Source of the DNA: a virus
Strand: one strand, 5' to 3'
IMG/VR virus record: IMGVR_UViG_3300044675_005663
Coordinates: 1-35,732 of that record
DNA length: 35,732 bases
Positions 21,794 through 29,721 of the stretch are shown piece by piece (within the stretch, counting starts at the first letter, position 1; each line of letters begins with the position of its first letter). A model generated the notes under the pieces. It had not been told where the DNA came from. It did not search any database and saw only the letters and a program-made list of their open reading frames with translations. A program made the translations under genes and the position numbers.

Positions 21794-24660
21794 TGCCTGC
21801 AGCACCGATTGATGTTCGCGCTCAGGTATTCAGCAACCTGGGGCCTGTTGTTGGGGGGCAGTTATCCACCGATCCATTGCAGCCTGGAGTAGGACTCCTG
21901 CGCACGCAAGGGGAGGTGGTGATCAGCGGCTTAATCCAGCCGGCCAAGGGCACCGAGATCACCCTAGGGGTGCGGCTGCCAGGGGGCACCCTGACGCGGT
22001 TCCCCAGGCGTTTGCGGGTGATCAAGGCGGCGAGCGACCCGACCGAAAACCAGACCACCCTGACGGTTGGCTGCCTGCTGGCCCTGAAGTGGGACCTGGT
22101 GAAAGCTGAGATTTACTACGCCGATGAGGACCCCCAGTGGACACCGGTTGAGCCAACAGCAGCAGGATCAACGCCGCATATCTGCCATTTGAGCAGTGTG
22201 GTTGCTACCTGCCTAAATCGCTGCGGGATTACCCAGGCAGGTAGCAACCCTGCCATCACGGGCGCCAGGGCGGTAGACAGCATTGATCTGTCAGATGGCT
22301 ACCTGGACATTGCTAGCAGGATCCTAGGGGAGGCGGGCCTGTACGGGTTCATTGATGCCGGCGAGAACCTGCGACTGCGGCAAGTATCGGACTCTGCCGG
22401 CAACGGTCCGGTGCTGACGGTGCAAGACTTAATCACGTTGGAGCCGATCGGCGATCCTGCGGCACCGGATGAGATCCTGGTCAACTACACGGCAGTTGTG
22501 GCGCCGCCGAATTACAAGCCAAAGAATCCCAATGACGCGGCGGTTAGTTGGAATAACACAGAGAACCCTGAGGCTGAGCCAGGCTACGCAAGGGACTGGA
22601 CTAAGCAAGTGACAATCAGCCCAGTCCAAGTCTATGAGATCGAATACGAAGTAACTGTTGGCGACACCAAGGTCACGAAACAAGAGGCCATAAGTTTTGT
22701 ATCTAAGTCTGTAAATATGAGTTACTACGAAACAAAAGAATATAACGATAAGGACGGCAAGCGTCAAAAGCAGGACGTACTTACAAGGTCAACATCAGAC
22801 ATAACCACCTGCAGGGCTGCCGTAAATGCAACCGAATGGAAATCAAGACGTGAAGGTGGCTCTGGATTCAACCCTGGTGCGACGGTAGTCAGAGAGACAA
22901 GGGTTTCCAAGTCTTACAAGATCACCGAAGACGGACCGGTGGAAAAAGAGCAAGTCACAGAAGAATACGAGCCGTTCGTCGCTTTTTCTGGCGGATTATC
23001 TATTGAAAACTATAGCGGTGTTAGTATTGGGTCAGGAAATTTCCTGATAAGAAGGACCATAGTTACTAAAACAGAAAACAAAGCAGCAGATACAACACTA
23101 CAAACAACCACCGTATACCAAGCCTGGGGAGCAACATCATCCGGCAAGACGGTCGCTGCGGCAACGATGAAAAAGGTTAGCAGGTACAGCAATGATAGCG
23201 CCAGAATCGTTGGCACTCTAGCGCTAATCAATCGAATGGCCGCATTGGTTTACAGTGGCAGTGAAACGGTAATCAATATAGGGCGCGGGCAAATTCCCGC
23301 ACCACCAAAGGAGGTTGACGAGCAAAACAACAAACTAGACAACATCCAAAACGACGTAACTACTAACAGTAGCCTAGAGAAAACAAATCCAAGAGGTGAG
23401 TCAACGCCTCAGCTAGTGACCTTGCAGTTTGGCCAGAGCAGCGCAAGTAGCATCGGCAAATACGACATGCAGTTCGCCCCAGACAGCTACCTGCGACCCG
23501 CTGATGGTGCTGGCGACAATGGTACTGGCATGACATTTGTCAATGGTGAAGCTGATGCCGCTGCATACAAATACGGTAAAGCGATTTATACCATCCTGTC
23601 AGGAATGGCCAATGGCAAAACGATCACCACCGAGTTTCGCAACATCCCCAGCGAGCCACTGGCCGGCATCTACATCGAAGCAGCCGGCACCGTGGGTCGA
23701 TTCAGGGCTAACGGCATCACCTACGCCTTTGATGCCGAGGGGCTGATCGCCGGCTGTGATGCCATGCTTGACGGCGGGGCGGGCTTGACGGCCGGAGCCA
23801 GCGGCGCTGATTGGTTCCCGATGATGGTTCCCGCCACTAACCTGCAGACCGTCACCCCAGTGGTCAGCGGCGCCCCTGCCCTAGCAAACACCATTGCGGC
23901 GCCAGTTGGCTTTGACCCAAGATCGCCTGGCAGCGTGTTTACCAGCTTTGGGACGGCTGGTGTCGAGGGGGACGTGTACGCAGCAGACCTGACCGTGCTG
24001 GCCACGGTAGGGGCGGTGCCGGAGGTGGTGCGGCGAGAGAGTGTGAGTCGATCGCTGACCTGGCTGTTGGAGTCGGACTACAACCTGACGCCGGTAGTGG
24101 AGAACCTGGTGAGCGTGGCAACGTCATACGGCACCCTCAACAAGTCGGTGGATTGTTTCGCAGGCAGTGGATCGGGGGCCATTGTCACCCTTGGCTCAGC
24201 CGTATCTGCGTCGCTGCTGCTGGCCGGCAGCGGATCGGGGGCCATCATCACCTATGGCACGGTTGTAGCGATGGGATCCCGCACTACAAAAACTCATACA
24301 ACATCAGAACTGGCGCAATTTGGTGTAGAAGATTTTGCTATAAGCATTGGCAAGTTAGCAAAACTATTGGCCGTAAAGGTATCTGAGCCTTCATGGGTCA
24401 GGATCTATCGTACCAGCGATCAACGGGCGGCAGACTCCAGAAGCGCTTCTGGCGGCAACCTGCAAGCAGTCATCGACCTAGGCGAAAATAGGCCGTATTC
24501 TGAGACTGTAACAACACAAGCAGATCAGACGATTGTCCGCAATTCGGTTCCAATGATGCAAGGTGATAGCAACGGTCTTGTTTATGTTAGATTGATCAAA
24601 CAAAATGGCGGCACATCGCCTGTCACCCTTACTCTCACCATTTTCCTTGAGGAAATTTAG
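21793..24660 (+). CDS. Tail hub/tail-associated protein (955 aa)
   Basis: The large product follows the distal tail gene, where the baseplate hub or tail tip protein lies. The N-terminal 240 residues are hub-like (TEITLGVRLPGGTLTRFPRRLRVIKA, DIASRILGEAGLYGFIDAGENLRLRQ). The middle (about 265-535) is charged and AT-rich in base composition, suggesting an exchanged domain. Near 790-830 two short repeats GSGSGAIVT and GSGSGAIIT occur. The last 130 residues are again AT-richer and beta-like, ending TLTIFLEEI. Host-binding function is possible for the exchanged parts. Confidence 0.7.
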   Translation: MPAAPIDVRAQVFSNLGPVVGGQLSTDPLQPGVGLLRTQGEVVISGLIQPAKGTEITLGVRLPGGTLTRFPRRLRVIKAASDPTENQTTLTVGCLLALKWDLVKAEIYYADEDPQWTPVEPTAAGSTPHICHLSSVVATCLNRCGITQAGSNPAITGARAVDSIDLSDGYLDIASRILGEAGLYGFIDAGENLRLRQVSDSAGNGPVLTVQDLITLEPIGDPAAPDEILVNYTAVVAPPNYKPKNPNDAAVSWNNTENPEAEPGYARDWTKQVTISPVQVYEIEYEVTVGDTKVTKQEAISFVSKSVNMSYYETKEYNDKDGKRQKQDVLTRSTSDITTCRAAVNATEWKSRREGGSGFNPGATVVRETRVSKSYKITEDGPVEKEQVTEEYEPFVAFSGGLSIENYSGVSIGSGNFLIRRTIVTKTENKAADTTLQTTTVYQAWGATSSGKTVAAATMKKVSRYSNDSARIVGTLALINRMAALVYSGSETVINIGRGQIPAPPKEVDEQNNKLDNIQNDVTTNSSLEKTNPRGESTPQLVTLQFGQSSASSIGKYDMQFAPDSYLRPADGAGDNGTGMTFVNGEADAAAYKYGKAIYTILSGMANGKTITTEFRNIPSEPLAGIYIEAAGTVGRFRANGITYAFDAEGLIAGCDAMLDGGAGLTAGASGADWFPMMVPATNLQTVTPVVSGAPALANTIAAPVGFDPRSPGSVFTSFGTAGVEGDVYAADLTVLATVGAVPEVVRRESVSRSLTWLLESDYNLTPVVENLVSVATSYGTLNKSVDCFAGSGSGAIVTLGSAVSASLLLAGSGSGAIITYGTVVAMGSRTTKTHTTSELAQFGVEDFAISIGKLAKLLAVKVSEPSWVRIYRTSDQRAADSRSASGGNLQAVIDLGENRPYSETVTTQADQTIVRNSVPMMQGDSNGLVYVRLIKQNGGTSPVTLTLTIFLEEI

Positions 24661-24662
24661 CT

Positions 24663-25634
24663 ATGGCTGTCACCAAGCAGGTTTACGCATCTGCTACCGC
24701 CCCGTGGGCTGCTACTGCCGTTTGTGACGACCTAAGGGATGCCTTCATCGGCGCGGGGCTGATGAGTGCATGGTTCGATTCGTTTTCTTCTGGTGGCCGC
24801 GAGCATCGAGTATTGGAAATTGTTTATGACAACTCCAAAACTTACGGCAAGACTTACTACTGGTTTACGGTTAGCACTGCAGGCATTTGGCTTCGAATTG
24901 TAAGCGGCTGGAATGCTGGGACCGATGTCCCAACAGGTACGGCATTCCTAGATTTTTACGACAACGTAACAACGGCTCTCAATGGTGCCGTGCAGCTTTT
25001 AACGCTGAATAGTTCAGTTTCTTTTTCATGCACTCGCTACACATCTTCGGGTCGTACCTTTTTTCTTATCAGAACCGGTACAGACTACTTAACGTTTACG
25101 ATTGATCCCGCTAATACAACTTTCATAAGCCTATATGACTTGGATATCGGCTACCATGAAGGATTTTTTCGAGTAGCTATCGCTAGCTACGTGGCTGGTT
25201 TTTCGTGCTTATGCAGAACCAGAAGGGCTTTGCTGCTGGGATCCTGCCTTAATAACAGCACGTCAGCGACTGGTTACATCTCGGCTGAGCGAGTCAGTTC
25301 GTATTCCATGCCCAGAAACGCTGGCACCCATAGCAGCGCAACTTTCAGCACCGAAGGATTTGTGATGCCAGGATGGACGACTGCAGCCAACCCAGCCGCT
25401 TCAAACAACCTTAACCCTGTATTCACTGGACTTAAGCTTTCAAGCGTCCACTCAGCCAACTTGCCTGTTGATTTTGGCTTTTCAGCAATCAAGACAAGTA
25501 ACACGTTTGCGATTCAGGATAACGCAACAGTTACCACTGGAACCGAAGAGTATGAAATCTTGGAGCTAGTGAAGTTAGGTTTTGTGAATAGTATCGCCAC
25601 CAATCCAGTCTTTCTCGCAAGGACCGTCGGATGA
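24663..25634 (+). CDS. Unknown virion-type protein (323 aa)
   Basis: ATG 24663 follows the hub stop by two bases with GAGG upstream. The sequence (FDSFSSGGREHRVLEIVYDNSKTYGKTYYWFTV, TDYLTFTIDPANTTFISLYDLDIGYHEGFF) is rich in Ser, Thr and aromatic residues. It resembles uncharacterised structural proteins of cyanophages and other aquatic phages as I recall them. A tail-fibre or tip role is inferred from position. It overlaps the next start by four bases. Confidence 0.6.
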   Translation: MAVTKQVYASATAPWAATAVCDDLRDAFIGAGLMSAWFDSFSSGGREHRVLEIVYDNSKTYGKTYYWFTVSTAGIWLRIVSGWNAGTDVPTGTAFLDFYDNVTTALNGAVQLLTLNSSVSFSCTRYTSSGRTFFLIRTGTDYLTFTIDPANTTFISLYDLDIGYHEGFFRVAIASYVAGFSCLCRTRRALLLGSCLNNSTSATGYISAERVSSYSMPRNAGTHSSATFSTEGFVMPGWTTAANPAASNNLNPVFTGLKLSSVHSANLPVDFGFSAIKTSNTFAIQDNATVTTGTEEYEILELVKLGFVNSIATNPVFLARTVG

Positions 25635-25906
25635 CTCTAACCACTGCACAACTCGTCAATGGTGGCCCCTGGAGTTCCGCGTCATCGGCTGGATCTCTAA
25701 CGGTCAATAGAGGGCTAGCGCCTCCGCAGACGGTTTCTCCTACCGGATCTGCGGGCATTGGCGCTGGGTTTAATTTAGCCTTTGCAAACCCAACAAATAC
25801 TGGCGGGGTTCCTAATATCACAGCCGGTTTTGATCCTTCTGTTATTTATGCGCTTGCGGTAAAGCTGCAATCCGTTGGGGATATATGGCCAATTGGGCTA
25901 GGTTGA
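25631..25906 (+). CDS. Small virion-type protein (91 aa)
   Basis: ATG 25631 overlaps the previous stop (ATGA). The product is rich in Gly, Ser, Ala and Asn (TAQLVNGGPWSSASSAGSLTV, GIGAGFNLAFANPTNTGGVP), as in fibre or decoration proteins. No family is recognised. The GGAAAGCT gap follows. Confidence 0.55.
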   Translation: MTLTTAQLVNGGPWSSASSAGSLTVNRGLAPPQTVSPTGSAGIGAGFNLAFANPTNTGGVPNITAGFDPSVIYALAVKLQSVGDIWPIGLG

Positions 25907-25924
25907 TCCGTTGTCCGGTTTACT

Positions 25925-25932
25925 GGAAAGCT
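25925..25932 (+). repeat. GGAAAGCT boundary motif, copy 4
   Basis: Context GTTTACTGGAAAGCTGCAGC, 31 nt before the ATG at 25956. The motif forms AGCTG-CAG-CAGCT, a small hairpin. Confidence 0.75.
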
Positions 25933-25955
25933 GCAGCAGCTATCCCTAAAAAGCT

Positions 25956-26399
25956 ATGCCTGCAATGATTCAAACCCCTTACGAAGCGGAGCGGATTTTT
26001 GCGGGCAACTATGCAGGCAAGAAGGCCAGGCTGTGTCTCGCGACGGCGACAACGCAGGATCTTGAATCAACTACGGCGCAATGGGATGCCGTTGAAAAAA
26101 GTGGTAATGGCTATGCGCGTTGCGAGTGGACAATTCCGAATGGAGCTTACAATGCTACTACAGAACGATTTGAGGCAGCCTCCCAATCCTGCCAGTTTGT
26201 TGCCTCATCTGGTGGCGCAGGGTTGTCCTGGGACTCGGCCTATCTGGTGATTGGCACTATCGGGGGTGGTGGTGCCGTGACGTGGAATACGGGTGTTTCG
26301 TTTGTGCTAACCGAAAATCCTGTCGTTACATTGGGAGCAGGGACAAGCCGCAATTACACGGTGCTGCTATTTGCCGATGGGTTCACGGTGACGGCATGA
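25956..26399 (+). CDS. Virion-type protein, paralogue 1 (147 aa)
   Basis: The sequence has NYAGKKARLCLAT, TTAQWDAVEKSGNGYARCEWTI, GAYNATTERFEA, LSWDSAYLVIG and NYTVLLFADG. The next gene has the same order of motifs, so the two are diverged tandem copies. The beta-rich, Gly/Thr-rich composition suits a small virion surface or tip protein. The start is ATG 25956, behind its own boundary motif. Confidence 0.65.
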   Translation: MPAMIQTPYEAERIFAGNYAGKKARLCLATATTQDLESTTAQWDAVEKSGNGYARCEWTIPNGAYNATTERFEAASQSCQFVASSGGAGLSWDSAYLVIGTIGGGGAVTWNTGVSFVLTENPVVTLGAGTSRNYTVLLFADGFTVTA

Positions 26400-26401
26400 T
26401 C

Positions 26402-26409
26402 GGAAAGCT
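26402..26409 (+). repeat. GGAAAGCT boundary motif, copy 5
   Basis: Two bases after the stop of paralogue 1 and 27 nt before the start of paralogue 2. GATACT is found 12 nt downstream. Confidence 0.75.
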
Positions 26410-26428
26410 CAGGTAGGCGGGGATACTC

Positions 26429-26827
26429 ATGGATGTTCTGATCTCACCGGATGCGCTGGGCAAGCAGGCTCAGTTGACCTATGAGGGCAAGCCCTACAAG
26501 ATGCTGCTGGCCTATCGCGGTGGCACGGTGCTTACCCAGGCCAGCCTGATGAGCGCGTGGAATGCGGTGAAGCTGACGGCGGGCAATGGCTACGCGGAGG
26601 TAACGGGCACCATCGGGACCGGGAGCTTCAATAGCGGCAACGCACGCTACGAACTGCCAGAATTTACGATGGCCTTGACCGCCACTGGTAGCGGGTTCAC
26701 TTATGACGCGCTGGTGCTGCAGGTTGACAACCGGACGTATCCCGACCGGGTGATTCTGTACCCGACAGCAGAGACAATGCAATCGGGACAAAGCAAGAGC
26801 TTTGTGTTGCTACTGGCCCAAGGATGA
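26429..26827 (+). CDS. Virion-type protein, paralogue 2 (132 aa)
   Basis: It shares with the preceding gene the scheme GK..kllLAy, l.saWnAVk...GNGYA.v.gTi..G.fN....rYE, tyDaLvLqv and a final sfVLLLa. It therefore arose by duplication of that gene or of a common ancestor, each copy keeping a GGAAAGCT motif in its leader. The stop overlaps the next start (ATGA). The function is unknown. Confidence 0.65.
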   Translation: MDVLISPDALGKQAQLTYEGKPYKMLLAYRGGTVLTQASLMSAWNAVKLTAGNGYAEVTGTIGTGSFNSGNARYELPEFTMALTATGSGFTYDALVLQVDNRTYPDRVILYPTAETMQSGQSKSFVLLLAQG

Positions 26828-27552
26828 GTCTGATTGTTGACATCAATCCGGTGCCATGGGAGATCCTGGATCTGGTGAAGGCCAGGATTCTAAAGAACCG
26901 GGCGAACAGGCAGAAGCGGCAACCGGAGAAGCCGGGTGAATTGCGGCGGGTCATGCAGGTAGATAATGGGCTGCTGGCAAAGCAGCGATGGGAGGAGCCG
27001 AGCTTTATTAGTGGGGGGGAGGGGGTTCATTATTCAATTTCAATCATTGACGAAGATGACGAATATAGTACTCGATACGGTACTCGCGATATTAACTGGC
27101 TTGATTGGAGCAATAAAACAAATTTTACTTTTATTAACGAAATTAACAATCAAGAAACGCAAATCGATCTTTTAAATGCGACTGAAAAAAGATTTATACT
27201 TATAGTTCCAAAACAACCGCGCAGATTAATTTCATATCCATCAGAATGGCCATACCTAGCTAATGACGCAACCGAAAGCCCGGTAGGTTTTCAATTTGAC
27301 GTAGCTAGATATGATTTCGACAATGGCATAATAAGACCATCGAATTATTTTACCTTAATAGAACAAGCAACGGGCTTGTCGTGGGCCGATATTGGAAGTG
27401 TTGAAATATCGGTTGACAATAGCGGCTCTATGTACAGAACCACTGTAGCTCCGGATTTAGACGTATTACGAGCAAAATTAACGGAACTAGACATTCCATT
27501 TGCAGAATACCAAAATTTTGAAGAAAATTGGATATATCAACATAACCAGTGA
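26824..27552 (+). CDS. MIDAS-motif (VWA-like) virion protein (242 aa)
   Basis: Residues 196-203 read ISVDNSGSM, containing the D-x-S-x-S metal-ion-dependent adhesion motif of von Willebrand A domains. The sequence ends with YQNFEENWIYQHN, which I associate with a group of phage structural proteins having the same DNSGSM motif. The first 65 residues are GC-rich and basic (RILKNRANRQKRQPEKPGELRR). From about base 27030 the gene becomes strongly AT-rich, as if a domain had been grafted on. It may bind surfaces or partners through a metal ion. Confidence 0.65.
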   Translation: MSLIVDINPVPWEILDLVKARILKNRANRQKRQPEKPGELRRVMQVDNGLLAKQRWEEPSFISGGEGVHYSISIIDEDDEYSTRYGTRDINWLDWSNKTNFTFINEINNQETQIDLLNATEKRFILIVPKQPRRLISYPSEWPYLANDATESPVGFQFDVARYDFDNGIIRPSNYFTLIEQATGLSWADIGSVEISVDNSGSMYRTTVAPDLDVLRAKLTELDIPFAEYQNFEENWIYQHNQ

Positions 27553-27603
27553 ATCGTATATGCACCAAACATCCATGGAATCTCATCCCTAAATTCAGCG
27601 AGC

Positions 27604-27741
27604 ATGAACCCCCAACACCAACCCGACTCCTTCGAGACCCTCCTGGAAACCGTCCAGACCCGCCAGCTTGCCAACCGCATCGCCGCCGCCGAACGGGAGC
27701 AGGAGCGCCGCCAGCGGCCTAAGCCATCGCGCAACCGCTAA
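27604..27741 (+). CDS. Small charged protein (45 aa)
   Basis: ATG 27604 encodes a helical, charged product (DSFETLLETVQTRQLANRIAAAEREQERRQRPKPSRNR) ending in TAA, four bases before the next boundary motif. Codons are GC-rich, unlike the AT-rich gene before it. It precedes the scaffold gene and could be a head assembly helper. The end of this gene carries CCTAAGCC (27718-27725) and CTAAGCC (27738-27744), related to the tandem elements upstream of 11864. Confidence 0.6.
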   Translation: MNPQHQPDSFETLLETVQTRQLANRIAAAEREQERRQRPKPSRNR

Positions 27742-27744
27742 GCC

Positions 27745-27752
27745 GGAAAGCT
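27745..27752 (+). repeat. GGAAAGCT boundary motif, copy 6
   Basis: Context CTAAGCCGGAAAGCTGGAG, 46 nt before the scaffold ATG. Here the GGAAAGCT word directly follows a CTAAGCC word. Confidence 0.75.
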
Positions 27753-27771
27753 GGAGACGTAGTTGCTCGCG

Positions 27772-27782
27772 GGCGTGATGCC
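27772..27782 (+). promoter_or_regulatory. GGCGTGATGCC element before scaffold gene
   Basis: A near-palindrome (GGCGT-G-ATGCC) nine bases before the scaffold start. Three further copies lie in the capsid gene leader. Confidence 0.5.
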
Positions 27783-27790
27783 CCGATCAC

Positions 27791-28591
27791 ATGAAGAAAC
27801 GTTGGATTGATCAGTTCACCCTCCAGGGCCCTGAAGGTGGCAGCGAGGGTGGTGGTGGTGGTGGCAATGCTCTCGGCACAGGAGCTGGCTTGGGGGGCGC
27901 CGATCCCGCCCCTGGCGGTGGCGAGGGGGATGGCGAAGGGGATGACCTCTCCCGCGTCAAACATGCCCTGCAGCGTGAGCGCGAGGCCAACCGCGAAAAA
28001 GAGCGTCGTATGGGTGCCCTGGAAGCCCAGTTAAAGGAGCTTAGCACTACCAACCCTGAGGCAGTGCGGGCGGCCGAGGCCAGGGCCAAGGAGGAGCAAG
28101 CACGACGGGAGCTGATCGAGCAGCAGGCGGCCTTGGAGCGCCAGCAGATCGAGGCCAAATACTCGCAGCAACTGGAAGCATCCACCACTGCCCTTCAGGC
28201 CGAACGGGAAGCCCGCCAGCGCGAGCTTGTACGGCAGCTAGCCGAGAAGGCCTTTGTCCTCGCCAAGGGATCCACGGAGGTATCCGAGATCGACCGCAGC
28301 ACCCCCTTTGATTCGGTCTGGGGCCGTTTTGGCCCTCAGTTCCGCAATGAAGACGGTGCACTTGTGGTTGTCGATGCCAATGGAAGCCCAGAGATCGACC
28401 CGGAAACCGGCAAGCGCTTTGAGCCCGTCAAGTGGTTCCGGCGGCTCCAATCCGATCCCGTCTGGGGGCGCAACTTCGAGCCAGCCATGGGCAGCGGTGG
28501 CGGGGCACGTACCGGGCGTGATGGCCGTGTTACCAACGGCAAAGACCTGATGTCCATGCCTGTTAGCGCGGCGATTGCGGAGGTTTTTTAG
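27791..28591 (+). CDS. Capsid scaffold protein
   Basis: The 266-residue protein has the scaffold layout. A Gly/Asp-rich flexible start (GGGGGGNALGTG, GEGDGEGDDLSRV) leads into a long coiled coil at about 58-150 (LQREREANREKERRMGALEAQLKEL through QAEREARQRELVRQLAEKAF). A C-terminal domain follows with DPETGKRFEPVKWFRRLQSDP. Scaffold proteins nucleate prohead assembly and leave before packaging. It lies directly upstream of the capsid gene, which supports the call. Confidence 0.85.
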   Translation: MKKRWIDQFTLQGPEGGSEGGGGGGNALGTGAGLGGADPAPGGGEGDGEGDDLSRVKHALQREREANREKERRMGALEAQLKELSTTNPEAVRAAEARAKEEQARRELIEQQAALERQQIEAKYSQQLEASTTALQAEREARQRELVRQLAEKAFVLAKGSTEVSEIDRSTPFDSVWGRFGPQFRNEDGALVVVDANGSPEIDPETGKRFEPVKWFRRLQSDPVWGRNFEPAMGSGGGARTGRDGRVTNGKDLMSMPVSAAIAEVF

Positions 28592-28650
28592 TTAATCCCC
28601 GCTGACGGCTTAGGGGCCTGGGAAACATCAAACAACAGGGATCGACTGAT

Positions 28651-28723
28651 GGCGTGATGCCTGAGGTGGTCTCAATCCAAACAGCTCGGCGTGATGCCCT
28701 GCAATGTCTTCCCGGCGTGACGC
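28651..28723 (+). promoter_or_regulatory. Three GGCGTGAYGCC repeats in the capsid leader
   Basis: Copies at 28651-28661 and 28688-28698 (GGCGTGATGCC) and 28713-28723 (GGCGTGACGCC, a perfect GGCGT/ACGCC inverted repeat about a central G). They fill the 167-bp gap between scaffold and capsid. Repressor or activator sites, or RNA hairpins in the capsid mRNA leader, are possible. Confidence 0.55.
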
Positions 28724-28758
28724 CACCCCTTTAACCTTCACCCGAACCTCCCCCCCCA

Positions 28759-29673
28759 ATGGGACTAACACTTCTGGAGGCCGCCAAAGTTGATACCAAT
28801 CAACAACGGGTGGCCGTTATTCGCGCTCTTGCTGAATCCGAGGTAATCCGCCTCGTACCCTTTCTCAACGTGCAAGGTGGTATTGACTACCTCACCGAAG
28901 CTGAATTGCCTGGCGTTGGGTTTCGTGGTATCAACGAAACCTTTGAGGCTACCTACGGCGTGCTCAATCCTGAGTACGAACGCCTCAAGCCGTTTGGCGG
29001 CGACATTGATGTGGACATGCACCTCATCAAAAACAATGGCCCTCAGGTAAGGGCTCAGCAAATCGAGGCGAAGCTGCGATCCATGCGGCTAACGCTTGAG
29101 GATTACATGTTCAACGGCGATGAGTCGGTTGACCCTCGCAGCTTTGATGGCCTCAGGAAACGGATTGGCACCGACAGCTCTCAAGCATTTAATGCCAGCG
29201 GTGCATTTTCGCTTGGCTTGCTGGATGAGCTGATTGACGCCGTGGATGGCGACAACAAGGTTGTCCACATGGGCAAGGCGATGCGTCGGCGACTCACTGC
29301 TGCTAGCCGTAATTCCACCATCGGTGGATTCCTGACTACCACGCGAGACGAGTTTGGCAATCTCGTCACCACTTATGGCGACACTCGCATTGTCGTCACT
29401 GACACCAATGCCCAAAACGTGACCATCCAAGGTTTTACCGAGGCTGGCAACACCACCAGTGTTTATTGCGTCGCCTACGGTGATCAGCAAGTCACTGGCA
29501 TCCAAGGCCCTGATTCGGCTGGTGGGTATGGGGTTGACGTAAAGGCATTCGGAGAAGTATCCGATGCCCCAGTGGATCGCACCCGGATCGAATGGTCTGT
29601 CGGACTTGCGATTATGAATGGTCGCAGCGCTGCCCGCGTTTACGGCATCACTAATGACGCAATGACCGCCTGA
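28759..29673 (+). CDS. Major capsid protein
   Basis: The 304-residue product follows the scaffold gene. It has features of HK97-fold capsid proteins: helical start (LLEAAKVDTNQQRVAVIRALAESEVIRLVPF), E-loop-like GVGFRGINETFEATYGVLNPEYE, spine-helix region (QVRAQQIEAKLRSMRLTLEDYMFNGDES) and LDELIDAVDGDNKVVHMGKAMRRRL. A beta-rich P-domain and an AMTA end follow. The start is ATG 28759 with no Shine-Dalgarno sequence, after an AACCTCCCCCCCCA leader. It is far (23 kb) from the portal, an unusual order. Confidence 0.85.
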   Translation: MGLTLLEAAKVDTNQQRVAVIRALAESEVIRLVPFLNVQGGIDYLTEAELPGVGFRGINETFEATYGVLNPEYERLKPFGGDIDVDMHLIKNNGPQVRAQQIEAKLRSMRLTLEDYMFNGDESVDPRSFDGLRKRIGTDSSQAFNASGAFSLGLLDELIDAVDGDNKVVHMGKAMRRRLTAASRNSTIGGFLTTTRDEFGNLVTTYGDTRIVVTDTNAQNVTIQGFTEAGNTTSVYCVAYGDQQVTGIQGPDSAGGYGVDVKAFGEVSDAPVDRTRIEWSVGLAIMNGRSAARVYGITNDAMTA

Positions 29674-29721
29674 TCATTGCCCTATTTATCCATCCATCCC
29701 CTGATTCCTTGAGGTATTGAC

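Noticed and set aside
23010-23231. Hydrophobic 73-codon minus-strand frame that looks like a membrane protein
   Set aside because: Antisense to charged Lys/Asn/Thr codons of the hub gene, which produce hydrophobic complements; no gene gap or boundary motif.
27811-28188. 125-codon minus-strand frame opposite the scaffold gene
   Set aside because: Ser/Ala/Arg-rich product antisense to a coiled-coil gene, with no leader motif; a typical shadow of Glu/Ala/Gln-rich coding.
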